Assembly (NCBI RefSeq): GCF_047511655.1
Contig: NC_133390.1
Coordinates: 128,021,583 to 128,085,582, forward strand
Reading direction: 5' to 3'
DNA: 64,000 nucleotides
Source: Castor canadensis
Lineage: Eukaryota > Chordata > Mammalia > Rodentia > Castoridae
Part shown: positions 23,540 through 35,739 of the stretch, piece after piece
Numbering within the stretch: the first letter of the stretch is position 1
Layout: every line of letters begins with the position of its first letter
Translations under genes and position numbers: made by a program
Notes under the pieces: generated by a model
What the model saw: only the letters and a program-made list of their open reading frames with translations
Told to the model about the DNA's origin: nothing
The model's database searches: none

Positions 23540-23668
23540 TTTGGTGAAACTGGGACTTGAATTCAGGGCTTCACACTTGCAAAGCAGGTGCTCTACATCT
23601 GTAATTCCAGCACTCAGGAGGATTGTGAGTTCCAGGTCAGCCTAGAGCTACATAGTAACATCTCAAAA
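23540..23668. repeat. Fused SINE pieces (minus tRNA half, plus B1 half)
   Basis: GGTGAAACTGGGACTTGAATTCAGGGC...GGTGCTCTACA (minus) joins at about 23596 directly to CTGTAATTCCAGCACTCAGGAGG (plus), so two truncated copies meet head to head. Confidence 0.7.
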
Positions 23669-23771
23669 AGAAAGGAAGAAGGGAGGGAGGGAAAAAAGGA
23701 AGGAAGGAAGGAAAAAAAAGGAAGGAAGGAAGGAAAAAAAGGAAGGAAGGAAGGAAGGAAAGAAAAAGAAA
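23665..23771. repeat. (GGAA)n / polypurine tract
   Basis: About 105 bases of almost pure purine, mostly GGAA and GAAAAA units, sandwiched between SINE pieces. Confidence 0.95.
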
Positions 23772-23774
23772 AGT

Positions 23775-23852
23775 TTGACTGGAGGTGTCACTCAGTGGGA
23801 AATGCCTAGCACATGCAAGGTTCTGTGTTTGATCCCCAACATCACAAAAAGA
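23775..23852 (+). repeat. ID-like SINE
   Basis: TGACTGGAGGTGTCACTCAGTGGGAAATGCCTAGCACATGC, ending CACAAAAAG. Confidence 0.7.
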
Positions 23853-24234
23853 GGGGCAAGTTGGAGTTAAAATGGGGATCAAGTTCAAAATGCACTGGGT
23901 TTGTGAAGTTTCTATCATCTTAACTATCAGATCTGTACTAACAAATGATTTCAATTCTCCTAACTTCTCACTATGTCCTGGGGTGCAGCAGGACTTATTT
24001 AAGTAACCCTTCAATTGGGAAATAACTTGGGTCTCCTACCATTTTGAAGCATTTTAGCTAAACCCTTATAAAGGATAATTCAAATCCAGTAGGAACTTAC
24101 ATTCTCATCCTGTCCTAGTTGCCTGTGACTGAATGTTTTGTTTTAAATGGCATGTTCCCATTTCATTTAGCAGAATTTTCTGATAAGAAAAAACAGTGGA
24201 AAGTTCATGTTGCAGCTTTGGTTTCTGTGTGACT

Positions 24235-24600
24235 CTGTATTAGTCATCTGTTGCTGAGTAATGGATTACCTCAGTTTCACTGGTTTGAACTACAGTACCT
24301 ATTCATCATTTGACAGATTTGGGTGGGTCAGGAACTTGAGGAGCTTACCTGGGTGGTTGTGACTAGTTCTCTCATGAGGTTATGATCAAGATGTCAGCCA
24401 GAGCTGCAGTCACCTGAAGTTTGACTAGAGCAGGAGGATCTGCTTTTAGTGTGGCTCCTTCACCTTGTTGTCAGTTCCTTGTTCCTCACCTTATGGGTCT
24501 CCTCAGGCTGTTATGTTATCTTCATGATAGGGCAGTTGACTTACTCCAAAGTGAGAAATTCAGGAAGTACCAAGGAGGTACTAATAAGCTGAAGTCCACC
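24235..24600 (+). repeat. Mammalian interspersed repeat, family unassigned
   Basis: TGTATTAGTCATCTGTTGCTGAGTAATGGATTACC and GATGTCAGCCAGAGCTGCAGTCACCTGAAG match a recalled ancient mammalian repeat. I cannot name it safely. Confidence 0.5.
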
Positions 24601-24756
24601 TAAAATGTACAGAATATATTTACTTATAATACAAATTTCTACTATTACGTAGCTGTAAGTGAGCCTAAAGGTTAGAATCTGTTTTTTAAGAAGAGTGACT
24701 AATAATTGTTTAAAACTATTATATTAGCTTTCCAAATAACTGTTTGCTTGTTTGTT

Positions 24757-24842
24757 TGTTTTTTTCTGGTACTTACATTTGAACTCAGGACCATGAATTT
24801 GCTGGGCAGGTTCTATGATACTTGAGCCATACCCAGAGCTTA
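24757..24842 (-). repeat. tRNA-half SINE
   Basis: TTTTTTTCTGGTACTTACATTTGAACTCAGGACC; diverged. Confidence 0.7.
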
Positions 24843-25020
24843 AACCATTATATTACAAGTGACATTTAACCCAATTTTTGAAGCTTTTAAGAAAATTGTG
24901 ATCACGTTATTTCAGTTATATAACCTGAGTATAGTATTACAATAGAATGTACAGATCCATTAAAAATTGCATAAAGCTTTCAGATTGGTTTTAGTTGCCT
25001 TAGGAAATTGAAGAGAAATA

Positions 25021-25105
25021 AAAGAAATGGAAGTAGGAGGGAGAGAAGAAGGAAGTGAGGAAGGGAGGGAGGAAAAAAGGGAGCAAGAAGGAAGGAAGGG
25101 AGGTT
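25021..25105. repeat. (GGAA)-rich purine tract
   Basis: Purine-only GAAG/GGAA repeats over about 85 bases, less regular than the one at 23665. Confidence 0.85.
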
Positions 25106-25225
25106 GGATGGTTGCTGACACTTAAAATGGTAAATATTTCCAAATCTGTTAGGTCAAAAAATAGGCTGCCAATCTGAAAAATGTGGTCTTACAAAAATGA
25201 CACAGTTAATAAACACATTTGAATG

Positions 25226-26545
25226 TGTTTTTGTTGCTGTTATGCTGGGGGTACATTGTGACATTTACAAAAGTTCTCACAATATATCATAGAGGAATTC
25301 ACGCCCCTCCATCATTCTCCTTTATCTCCCTCCCCCCATTCCTGGAGAAGTTTATTTTTTTTAAGTGGTAAGTTGATGGTTCTGTTTTTTTTTCTTTTTA
25401 TTTATCATTTTTACATTTACTCACTTGTGTATAAATTGTTTGGGGCACCCCCCCACACTCCCCAGATTAGTTTAGTAGTTTAGACAGGTCTCGTTTTGTC
25501 CATTTACATACATGTGTACACAGTATTTGTACCATATTGACTCTCCTAAACCCTTTCCCTACATTCTCCCCTCTCCCAGTGTTACCAATCCTCCTAGGCA
25601 GGAGTACAGAGCTATGTATAGTTTGAAGTCAGGTATTGTCATACCTCCAACTTTGCTCTTTTTGCTCAGAATTGTCTTGGCTATTTGAGGTCTTTTGTGC
25701 TTCCAAATGAGTTCTAAGGTTGATTTTTTTCAATCTCTATGATGAACATCATTGGAATTTTGATGTGGATTTCACTAAACATATAGATTGCTTTTGGTAA
25801 TATACCCATTTTCACAATATTGATTCTGCCAATCCATGATCATGGGAAATCGTTCCATCTTCTTCAATTTCTTCTTTAATTTCTTTCTTTAGTGGTTTAT
25901 AGTGTTCATTGTAGAGGTCTTTCACGTCCTTTGTTAAGTTTATTCCTAGGTATTTTTTATGGACATGAAATTGTTTCATTATATTCTTTCCCAGTCTCTT
26001 CATTGTTAGTATATAGAAAGGCTACTGATTTTTGTGTATTGATTTTGTATCCTGCTACTTTGCTGAAGGTGTTTATGATGTCCAGGAGTTTTTTGGTGGA
26101 GTTCTTTGTATCTTTTAGGTTATAAGATCATGTTATCTGCAAATAGGGATAGTTTGAGTCCTTCCTTTCTTATTTGTATTCCTTTTATTGCTTCTTCCTG
26201 TCTTATTGCACTGGCTAGGAATCTAGGACTACGTTGAGTAAGAGTAGAGAGAGCGACACCCTTGTCTCATTCCTGACTTTAGGGAAAATGTTTTCAGTTT
26301 TTCTCCATTTAGTATGATGTTGGCTATAGGCTTGTCATATATAGCCTTTACTATTTTGAGGTACATTCATTCTATTTCTAGTTTCTTCAGAGTTTTTATC
26401 ATGAAAAGATGTCAGATTTTTTCAACTGCTTTTTCTATATCTATTTAGATCATATTTTTTAAAGTCATTTTTCTTATATTTGGATGAATGCATGTTATTA
26501 TTGATGAGGCAATTATTTATTATATTTGCAGTGGTGAAGTCTATG
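25226..26545 (-). mobile_element. 5'-truncated L1 (ORF2 3' end plus 3' UTR)
   Basis: Minus-strand translation at 25812-26003 includes [20 protein letters not shown] and an EEIEEDG block, matching the C-terminal third of L1 ORF2p. Reversed L1 phrases run from about 25621 to 26545. The 3' end (25226-25300) reads, on the minus strand, ATATATTGTGAGAACTTTTG then CACAATGTACCCCCAG, the same tail as is fused to the U6 copy at 29448. Frames are broken and there is no ORF1, reverse-transcriptase core or 5' end. The middle (25370-25620) holds another T-rich/C-rich segment and may be a second fragment. Confidence 0.75.
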
Positions 26546-28559
26546 AAGATATATATTGGTAAAAATAACTGGTATAAACATTTCAAAACAGATAGCAAAG
26601 GATTTTAGTACACAGCACTTTCTGGAAACAAATGTATGGGAAAGAGTATAGAGAGATGAAGGCAAATGTATGACAGACAGAATTGCAGAAGTAATAACCC
26701 TATCAAGCCTCCTGCCCCAAGAATACTTTGTTGTAAAGAATTTGTTTTTATACTTTGTTAGAAGAATTGTAGAGATGTAAATGTTTCTTTAAAAAATCAG
26801 TAGGTTGGCCTGCTTCATAGTCAAGACTGAATCAGAGGCCATCCATGCAGGCAACTCACTCTCTATTCTCTTCTGTCTTTTTCCATGAGTATACTACTGC
26901 CTTGTCTTGATTTATAAGCAAAACCTACCCATATATAATTTTGTAATTCATCTAGAAATAATACAGAGAAGATTGTCGCTATTTTTGGTGAAGATAATAA
27001 ATTTTGTTCAGTTCATTTCAATCTAAATAAAATGTGATTGTTCTTTTCAGTCAAATTTGTAATGAACATAACGATTTTGAAAGTTTTCTTTACCATACGT
27101 ATGTGTACTGATTTAGCCAAGAGTCACTGATGGTCAAAATTTTCTAACTCAATATAGAATTGTTAATTTTATTTATGAATTAAAGAAAATTTAGAAAATT
27201 TATTCCTCAAAAAGTAGACTAGATTAAATGTATGAATTCTTTATATGTCTACTTTGTAGATAAAAATGGCTCACAAGTTTTGAGACAGTGGTTCTACTGG
27301 TAGAGCACCTGTCTAGCAAACTAGAGGACCCTAGAACAGCCCCAAAAAAGCTAAAAAATGGGTCCCAAGGTTGTCATAATTTGCATTTGAAAAGCTCAAC
27401 TGTCAAATGACAGTTATAAAGTAAAAGTAATATTGTCACTGTCCATGTCAAGACTGCTAGAGTAAAAACAGTTTCTGAGAGGAGATTTCATGGTGCAACT
27501 ATGAGGTTTTTGAGATTCTTGGTTCATTTATGTTGGATGACATTTAAAAGACTGACATTAAGCTATAAGTCATCAGTCATGGAAAAAAGTCTCTTGACAA
27601 GTAACTTAAGATAATAAGGGAGCTGCAATGATCAGAAAGTCATTCACTCTGCCAATAAACTAAAAGCAATTTGATTCTGTGGGGTACTATAGTAGCTATA
27701 GATTTTGTCTGCCCAACATCTTTGGGCCTCCTCTTCTGAATGGTGGGGTAACAGGGTCAACTGTCCTGGTTTGCCTTTGACTGTCACAGTTCTATGTAAG
27801 GGGAAACCCTCAGACCAGGAAAAAAGGATGAGTTGGTTACTTTAGGAGTGTGAGATATAAAGAGGTGAGAAGCTAACAAGCAAATTGCTCCTCTCTTCCT
27901 TGACCATAGGTGGAATATGAGATCAAGTTCTTATTAATCATTGCTTCCTGTCTGCCTGGTCGCAGGTGTTTGACTGAGAGATGGGTCTGAGTAAAACTAG
28001 TTTATAGTAGCACTTTTATCCTAAAAGTAATAAGAAAAATGAGATCTCTACAGTTTATACAACTGACCATGACCACCGTGATTGTTACGTTGTGGGAAAA
28101 TCTTGTTCTATAAACGAGAGAGCCAAAGCCCTGATCATTTGACCCCTGGAAACAGTCACAAATGAAACTAGCTATGAACCTGGACTTCCAATTTACTAAG
28201 CTATATATTTCCTTCTTTGTTTAAGCTGATTTGAGGTTCTGTTGCTTGCAACCATAAGAAGCGTGATTGCTACCGCTTATCAACATGAAGATACATTTTT
28301 TAAAAACTTTAGCAACAGTAACCTAATAATGTTGTTCTGACCTACCTCTTGTTAGTATTTGGGCATCTCTACTTACTGATTATCCTATATGGCCCTTAAA
28401 GTAGTTTAAAAGTATGTCCATACACTTAAGTGTCTAAATTCTAGAGTTACTGTGACACAAGCAGCAAAAAGAAATGGCCTGATATGAGCTGTCAGGTCAT
28501 ACTTGTGTACTTCTGTACAAACTAAGCAAAGTCTTACAATGAAAATGGGAAACCTGTAA
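26546..28559. other. Unannotated intergenic stretch
   Basis: AT-rich sequence with no gene recognised. A decayed tRNA-like SINE half is at about 27280-27345 (GTGGTTCTACTGGTAGAGCACCTGTCTAGC). Nothing else supported. Confidence 0.5.
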
Positions 28560-28840
28560 TATTTATTTTTATGTATAAATTGACTGGGTCACAGACTGCC
28601 CAGATATTGAATAAGTAGATTTATTAGGGCAGATTGCCCTCTTCAAAGTGGGAGGGCCTCATTGAATCCACAGAGAGCCTGAAGAGAGCAAAAGGCTAAG
28701 CAAAAGGGAATTTGCTCTCTGCCTGAGGTCTTCTCTTGCCTTCAAATTTGGACTGGAGTTTACATCATTGGCTCTGCTTTTTGTTAGGCCTTTGTACTTG
28801 GAACTTACACCATCAGCTCTCAGGCCTTTCTCAAAGTTCA
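28560..28840 (+). repeat. Mammalian interspersed repeat, family unassigned (copy 2)
   Basis: ATAAATTGACTGGGTCACAGACTGCCCAG and GGGCAGATTGCCCTC parallel the element at 19185. Confidence 0.55.
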
Positions 28841-28995
28841 TGTTAAAGCCTTTAACCCCTATGTGATGGAATTAGGATATGAGGTGTTTAGAAGGTGCTT
28901 ATGTTTGCATGAAGTTATGATGGTGAGGACCTCTTGACAGGATTAGTGCCCTTATAAAAGAAAAATTCTGAGATGTCCTAAATGTCGTTACAAAG
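28840..28995 (+). repeat. MLT1-type MaLR LTR fragment
   Basis: CCCTATGTGATGGAATTAGGATATGAGGTG...AGGATTAGTGCCCTTATAAAAGA is characteristic MLT1 wording; only the 5' part is present. Confidence 0.65.
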
Positions 28996-29341
28996 GCAAA
29001 AGGATGGAGGTGGGGAGGGATAAGGGAGAGTAATCAGTTAACTGCTATGGGCTGTAAACAACAAAAGATGGACGGTTGTACAGTCCTGAATATATGTTGA
29101 AGCCTTGACTCAAATCCTAGACAGTGGACCACCAAGTGCCCCTGTGTCCATCTTAGACATGAACTTTCTGGGCTATTAACTCCAACTAATCCAGCAGCAT
29201 CAAGTACTTGATTGACCTCCTGTCCCAAAACTTTCCTCACTTTGTCTTACTCCACCCCTCTTATCTATAGCCAGTATTGGTTCAGTGTAAACAATATATT
29301 GTTTTACTTCCCCAATTTTTTGTTATTAAAAATGCTCTTGG

Positions 29342-29447
29342 GTGCTTGCTTCTTCAACACATGCACTAAAATTGGAATGATACAGAGATCAGCATGGCCC
29401 CTGAGCAAGGATGACATGCAAATTTGTGAAGCATTCCAGATTTTTTT
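29342..29447 (+). pseudogene. U6 snRNA pseudogene (retrocopy)
   Basis: The sequence GTGCTTGCTTCTTCAACACATGCACTAAAATTGGAATGATACAGAG..CAGCATGGCCCCTGAGCAAGGATGACATGCAAATT..GAAGCATTCCA..TTTTTTT follows U6, the catalytic spliceosomal RNA, from its first base to its terminal T run. Several substitutions and a few-base loss after ACAGAG hit conserved positions. No U6 promoter (TATA/PSE) was seen upstream. It continues into an L1-like 3' tail and poly-A, so it is an L1-made chimera rather than a functional gene. Confidence 0.9.
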
Positions 29448-29549
29448 AAGTATGATATATTTGATATATTGTAAGAACTTTTGTAAATTCCACAATGTAC
29501 CCCCACAATAATAAAAAGAAAAAACAGTAAAAAAAAAAAAAAAAAAAAG
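29448..29549 (+). mobile_element. L1 3' tail fused to the U6 copy, with poly-A
   Basis: ATATATTGTAAGAACTTTTGTAAATTCCACAATGTACCCCCA matches the 3' end of the L1 at 25226-25300, and about 20 A residues end the insert. AAAATGCTCTTGG before 29342 and AAAGCTCTTGG after the poly-A look like the target duplication of one U6-L1 insertion. Confidence 0.8.
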
Positions 29550-29737
29550 CTCTTGGCTCTTAGGTCCAGCAAACATTTTTCCAGCTGCAATCTAGTCTGA
29601 ATGCTGATAGTTGTGGAAATTGTCCCAGGATTTGGTCATTTTCAGGCTAACATTTGTAGTGGCTCAGTAAACCCCATTATTTCAGAGAATTTTTGGTCTT
29701 AAGAATTTTTGTTTGATGGCTTTTATAAGAAGAGACC

Positions 29738-29820
29738 ATGGGGCTGGGGGAGTGGATTACATGTTAAAGTGCCTGTCTAGCAAGCTGGAGGCCCTGAGTT
29801 CAAACCCCAATACCACAAAA
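29738..29820 (+). repeat. tRNA-half SINE
   Basis: GGGGCTGGGGGAGTGGATTACATGTTAAAGTGCC..AAACCCCAATACCACAAAA; followed by a GATA microsatellite. Confidence 0.8.
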
Positions 29821-29837
29821 CCAGCTAGCTAGTTATC

Positions 29838-29876
29838 AACTAGATAGATAGATGATAGATAGATAGATAGGTAGAT
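29838..29876. repeat. (GATA)n microsatellite
   Basis: Interrupted GATA repeats, about 9 units. Confidence 0.85.
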
Positions 29877-29910
29877 AAAATTTCCACTTAACTTAAAAGA
29901 GAGAGAAAGC

Positions 29911-30122
29911 GCGCCAGGTGCCAGTTTTTCATGCCTGTAATCCAAGCTACTCAGGAGGCAGAGATCAGGAGGATTACAGTTTGAAGCCAGCCTGAGCAAA
30001 TAGTTGGCAAGACCCTATCTCAAAAATACCCAACACAAAATTGGACTGGTAGAGTAGCTCAAGTAGAATAGTGCTTGTCTAGCATGTGGGAGGCCCTGAG
30101 TTCAAACCCCAGTACTGCCAGA
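29911..30122 (+). repeat. Dimeric SINE
   Basis: GCGCCAGGTGCCAGTTTTTCATGCCTGTAATCC half, then GGACTGGTAGAGTAGCTCAAG half; nearly complete. Confidence 0.9.
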
Positions 30123-30384
30123 GAGAGAAGAGACCAGAGAGTGTTCTCCTACCCCCTTCACTCTTTGTGAGAGGTCACAGTAAGAAAGTTGCTGTTTACA
30201 GAAAAAGACCTTCATCATAACTTGACCATGCTGGTACTCTAATCTTGAACCTCCCAACCTCCATAACTGAGAAAAACCTATTGTTTAAGCCTGTGGTATT
30301 TTTTTATAGCAGCACAACTAAGACACCTTTCACCTATTCTGCATTTTGCAACCAGTAAAATTTTCCATTCAAGATCTGATCCTA

Positions 30385-30590
30385 GCTGGAGGCATGGCTC
30401 AAGTGGTAGAACTCTTACTTAGCTTGTGTGAGGCCCTGAGTTCAAACCCCAGTACTGAAAAAAAAAAGCTGATATTACCTCTTTACTCAAAAATCTGTTG
30501 CTACCTGGGGAGTGGCTTAAGTGGTAGAGCACCTGCCTAGCAATAGTGAAGCCCTGAGTTCAAGCCCTAGTACCACCAAAAAAAAAAACC
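30385..30590 (+). repeat. Two tandem tRNA-half SINEs
   Basis: Copies at 30385-30466 and 30503-30590, both with GTGGTAGA and an A tail, about 37 bp apart. Frames reading AQVVELLLSLCEALSSNPS here are SINE translations, not genes. Confidence 0.85.
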
Positions 30591-31194
30591 CAAACAAAGA
30601 AAGACCTGTGGCCAAAAGGCAGGTTATCAAACTATGGCCTAGCTTCTATGGGCTCTCCATCACTCATCTGCTTTTCATCCCTAATTACAGAGAAATAACT
30701 GATGTTTTTTGAAGAACTCAAAGCCTTCTTACTTCCTTAGAATACAGTGTGTCCCACTGGCCTTAGGAATTGCTCTGCACCATTCTAAAAGTTTTCAGGT
30801 CTTAGTAGCCCATTTTTCTTTAATACCAAAGTCTTTAAAAAAATAAAAAGGAAAGAGTAGAAGAAATTGAATGCACATTGGAAGAGGAAACTAGCCAGCA
30901 ATTTTACTAAGTGCACAGAGCAACTTAGATTTGGGTCAATGTAACGTGAGTGGGTGAATGGCTACTCAGACAGCTGTGACACAGAGCAGTTTAGATGAAC
31001 TCATTTCAGACTCCTTGTTTCATTATTAAGGTTTACAGAGAAGACTCAGATATGGTCAGTAACTTGGCTTCTGCCATCATAAATTGCTATTGGAATAATA
31101 ATAAAGAGAGGAGAATACTTTAGGAATTTAATGTATAGCTTCTGGTTCGTTGTCTCTTCCTTGGTTTTGTTCATTCGGATTTTTTTGTTTGTGT

Positions 31195-31312
31195 TTTTGT
31201 TTTGTGTTTTTGAGACAGGATCTTGTCATGTAACCCAAGTCCTTGAACTCAAGATCCTCCTGTCTCTCCCTCCTGATTTCTGCGATTACACACAAGCCAC
31301 CACACCCAGTTT
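31195..31312 (-). repeat. B1-like SINE
   Basis: TGTTTTTGAGACAGGATCTTGTCATGTAACCCAAG..CAAGCCACCACACCCAG. Confidence 0.8.
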
Positions 31313-33829
31313 GTTTTATGTTTTTACATGACTAACTTCTTCGATATTTTGATTGTATGCTATTTTGTAAAAGCACCTCATAAAGATATGACATACTTTT
31401 AGCTTCTTTGGTATAATCAGTTATCAGATGGATGTAGTCAAGGTTAGCTCAAGTATTCATATTCCATGCTTTGGGGAGAAGGAAACTCAGGGCCTTGGCC
31501 AACTCCGCTGTGTTTTCCCTGTGGAGCTATGGTCTCTTGGTCCTTGGGCTACCTCCACTAAATTTTTGTTCTCCATTCAGCAGTTTGATCTCTACCCTGT
31601 CTGCAGTCCATTCCTTAGTTTTCATACCAAAAACGGCTCCTATTTACCTGAGGTTTTGAGTAGGTGGCAAGCCATGAGGAAAGGTTAGGGAGGTCAAGCC
31701 ACATAAGCATCTAACAGTAAACATCACACTCTTGTTTGCAGTAGTCTTTTGGCTGCACCCCTCATTCCTATGCTCACTCCTCTCTCCTTGGTGCTCGCCC
31801 TCTTGAAACAGAAAAAACAAATTATTTCCATTTCCTTTTGGAGAGCAGAGAAACCTACCCAGGCCCCTACTTCCCAAAGCAGCCCTAAGCCTTCATCTAG
31901 GACTTTTATTCCTTTTTTTTTTTTTTTAGATATCTTTTAATTCTCTGTCATTTTAAGAATAAAGTTTTTATTGTTGTGTATAATACAATGCAAAGCAACA
32001 GGACAGAGATTAGCAAGCATAAAGAAAAAAAAAAACAGACTAAATATCAAGGATCAAACAGAGCATCTTGCTCAGAAAGAAGCCTTCAAAGACTGTTAAG
32101 AAGTCTTTGCCCGGTGCAGTTGTGCACCTGTTCCTTTCCCCACAGTCTAACTAGCCTACCCTGGGAGCATTCCTTAATAAATCACTTTCACTTGAAACTT
32201 TGACTCAGAGTCTGCTTCTGTGAGAACCCAATATAAGATATTTCATTTTGTTGGATAGACAACCTGGGAATTCATTCTTTCATATATATACATTGAACAC
32301 ATTTTATATGTGTTGGGTCTATCAAAATACCCTTATGATTATGTGTTTGGTGTAGTCAATAACCTCGTCAAAAGTACAAAATAATTAGTTAGATAAGACA
32401 TGGTAAATCCTAGCACAATATGAAGCTACATGTTCCTTATTCATGCAAAAATGTTGAATATCGTCTGGGTACATGTAATAGAATCTCAAAGATATGGGGA
32501 AGGAGTGCTCACAACTCCATGATTAGGAAGTGGGTCTTATATGTTGGGTATTAGATGGCAGACAAGATTTCCAAACAAAAAATTGGAAGTGGGAGGCATG
32601 TGAACTTGGGAAGAAACTGCAGGTAGTTGAGCATGTGGTATTGAGAAAATAAAGGAAACCATAGTGATAAATGGGTTCTTTAGGGATCTCCTTTCTCTTG
32701 AAAGATGGAATCCCTGCCATATAACTTCATCCTTATCCTCCACTCTCATAGCCCACGGGCATATGATAGGATTCAATCCAATGGGTCATTTTGTTTTTGA
32801 AAAATGGGTACAAATATTAGGATTCAGGTATGCAAAAAACATTACATTTTAGCATTTTTTATATAATTACTCTTGTAAACTTCCGTTCTACTGGGGTGAT
32901 GGAAATTGAATCTTGGTCAAATTGTGTGTTCATCTACTCACTTCTTTTCTCTCAAGTTGTATCTAAATTCCAGGGAATTTAGCAGGACCTCTGATCCTAG
33001 CCATCATCTGGACATCACATACCTAGGGCAGATGGCTACTGAATTACCCTCATTCCTATAATCAAAATGCCTTTAGGTCCCACTGTCTTTGCTGTTCCTA
33101 TGCCACACTGGAGCATAGAATAAAATAAAGTAAATATAGGATAAAATAAAGAACATAGATATCACTGCTAATCCTCTATGATAACTATGATTGACCTTTT
33201 ATTCTTTTGTTGGATTGGCTGAAGTTTTTATTATTAACTGCTGTTTCTGATAATGACTGGTATCCTAGTATAGAATTGGTGTGAGGCAAGTGAGAAGTAT
33301 AGAGCCCAAAGCCCAGGAGGCCCTCACATCCGGGGCTTGGGAGAACACTTATAGGACCCCATGTTCTATCCAAAGTGGGCAAAATGTGGGTCTCCTCTTT
33401 AAACCATGAGCACTTCCTTTCTTATCTCATTTTTAGTTATAAGACAGGAGATGGCACTTACATCATTCAGTTTCTTCCTCAATATTTCTATATCCTGAGG
33501 CCTTTCCCTAGCTTTTGAAACCAGCAGGAAGAGGTATTCTGTTTTCTTTTTCCTGTCTTTATGGCATGAAATGGAGGGTAGAAGTGGGGAGAAGCCATAG
33601 AAAGAAACAGGGTGGGAAATAGAAGGAGGCAGGTGGCGTGCCTATAGCACCAAGTCCTCAGCCTCAGATCCTGTAAGTGCTCTTCTCCAGAGCCCTGAAC
33701 ATGAGGACTCCCAAGCCTTGTACCCTATATACCCTGCTTGCCTTGCCCTAATTGCAAAGAAATACCATTGCCAAAACAGCAGTTAATAAGAAAAATCTTT
33801 AGCCTTTCTAACAGACAAAAGAATACAAG
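31313..33829. other. Unannotated intergenic stretch with an LTR-like end
   Basis: No gene recognised. About 32100-32232 has CTGGGAGCATTCCTTAATAAATCACTTTCACTTG then CTCAGAGTCTGCTTCTGTGAG, which resembles an LTR poly-A signal and R/U5 region, but its other end was not found. Several 60-85 codon frames show no motif. Confidence 0.4.
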
Positions 33830-34052
33830 AGCTGGAGGCTCATGCCTGTAATCCTAGCTGCTCAGGGGGCAGAGATCAGGAGGATTAAGGTTTGAAGCCA
33901 GCCCAGGCAACTAGTTCATGAGACCCTATCTTGAAAATATCCAACAACAACAACAAAAAAAGGCAGATAGAGTGGCTCAAGTAGTAGAGTGCCTGTCTAG
34001 CAAATGTGAATCCTTGAGTTCAAACCCCAGTTTTGCAAAAAAAAAAAAAGGA
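33830..34052 (+). repeat. Dimeric SINE
   Basis: GAGCTGGAGGCTCATGCCTGTAATCCTAGCTG half and GGCAGATAGAGTGGCTCAAGTAGTAGAG half, separated by (CAA)n. Confidence 0.9.
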
Positions 34053-34189
34053 GAAAGCGCGAATAAAAAGAAGAAAGGACAACAACAGTGGTTATCTTTT
34101 CTAACAATTTCTTTTTTTACTGAAGTCCTAAACTCATTTAACAATTTCTTACAATAAGCATGTAATAATTTTCTAATAAAAATTATTGT

Positions 34190-34276
34190 GGAGCTGGTAG
34201 AGTGGCTCAAGTACTAGAGTGCCTATGTAGCAAGCATGAGGCATGAGGTCCTGAGTTTCACCCCAGTACCAAAAAA
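34190..34276 (+). repeat. tRNA-half SINE
   Basis: GGAGCTGGTAGAGTGGCTCAAGTACTAGAG, with a duplicated GCATGAGGCATGAGG segment. Confidence 0.85.
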
Positions 34277-34429
34277 TAACCAATTACTGTGATAAAATAT
34301 TGACAAGTAGGGAAACTAGGTGAAGTGCATGTGAGAATTCTTTGTATTATTTTTGTATTTTTCTGCAAATTTGAAATGATTTCAAGTTTAAAAAGTTTTC
34401 CGCTAATGAAAAATCAAAACCTTGATAAT

Positions 34430-34762
34430 TTTTTTTTTTTACTGGTACTGGAGTTTGAACTCAGAGCCTTTTGTTTGCTATGCAGGTACTCTGCCACTTG
34501 AGCCATACCCCCAGCCCTCTCTGCTTTTAATTATTTTTGTAATAGGGTCTCATATTTCTGCCCAGGCCCACCTGACCATAATTATATTTATTCTTCTCTG
34601 CTCATAGCTGTGACAATAATCTTGTGTCACCACACCCAGCTTTAATAGTTAAGATGGCTTCTTGCTGACTTTTTGCTCAAGCTGGCCTCAAATCTTGATC
34701 CTCCAGATCTCCACCTCCCAAGCAGCTTAGATTACAGATGTGAACCACTGCACCTGACCTAA
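34430..34762 (-). repeat. Long dimeric SINE
   Basis: tRNA half from the T run at 34428 to CAGCCCTC, then two B1-like segments (GGGTCTCATATTTCTGCCCAGG and GACTTTTTGCTCAAGCTGGCC). Similar in build to the 251-570 copy. Confidence 0.8.
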
Positions 34763-35739
34763 AACTTTTAAAAAAATATAAAATTTCTGTGGTCACAAAT
34801 ATGTTGGAGACTAGTCAGAAATATTTATAAGCCTCATAGTTCAACATAGTTTCACAAACTTTCTGCAAATATAGGTTACCTGGTGGGTGTTCACATATGT
34901 GTCCACTAACTTAGCAAACTTTATTAAAAGATTCATTTTTTTACACCCTTTCCCATTTTGTTATTTTTTAAATGAATATTACAATGACATATAGTTTGAG
35001 CTGAAGATCAGGTTCTATATTTAGTAGGTTTTTTTTTTTTTTTTTGGTCTTACTTTCCAGTGTTATATCTGCTAATATGGATGAGTTTGTTATTTGTTCC
35101 AGATCACTGGGACTGGCAGTATGTTTTGAGTACCACCATCTACTACTCCTTGGTATTATAATTAAACTCCTAGATGTTATGAGTCCTGAGATTACTAAGC
35201 AATTTCTTATTAACACTGTTTCCAGCACACTGTGAAGTCAATGATGAACTTATAACCCAAACTAAAAAGGTAAGTATTTCAACTTGGAGACAAACTATGC
35301 TCTTTGGTTATATTTTGCTCTGAATTTCTTTTTGTTTAGGTATAATGTTTACATGTGGTTTATAAATACACCCCACCTTAAGCAATCCATTTATGTCTGT
35401 GATGGGTACAGAAAATTACCCATTGCTAAGAAAGGGTTGAACTCTCAGAAACTTAACATCTCAATGTGATCTTGAAAGATTATATCCTTCATTTTAAAAA
35501 TTGTAATATGTTTGCTGTGTGAAAGCTAGTGAAGATTGTAAATATATCACTGAGGTGTGCCACTTGGGCAAGCCCTTGAAAACTGGCATTATGAATGACA
35601 TAGCAATATTTGCAGGCTGTCCTTCATTTAATAGATTGCTGTGAGCACTTCTCCCCTCAACAAGGAAAGATGCTTCAGGGGAGAAACTCAGAATATCTGC
35701 TGCCCTTTATCTCTCCTCCCTTATTTGTTTGTTTGTTTG

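Noticed and set aside
23637..24014. 125-codon minus frame with Ser/Phe/Leu repeats
   Set aside because: A translation of the GGAA microsatellite.
25812..26003. 63-codon minus frame as a small gene
   Set aside because: Matches the L1 ORF2 C-terminal region inside a larger L1 fragment.
29342..29447. Functional U6 gene
   Set aside because: Internal loss and substitutions in conserved positions, an L1 tail and poly-A, and no snRNA promoter.
30346..30712. Frames reading SLCEALSSNPS and similar
   Set aside because: The same peptide recurs wherever the tRNA-half SINE occurs (179, 4326, 33918); it is SINE translation.
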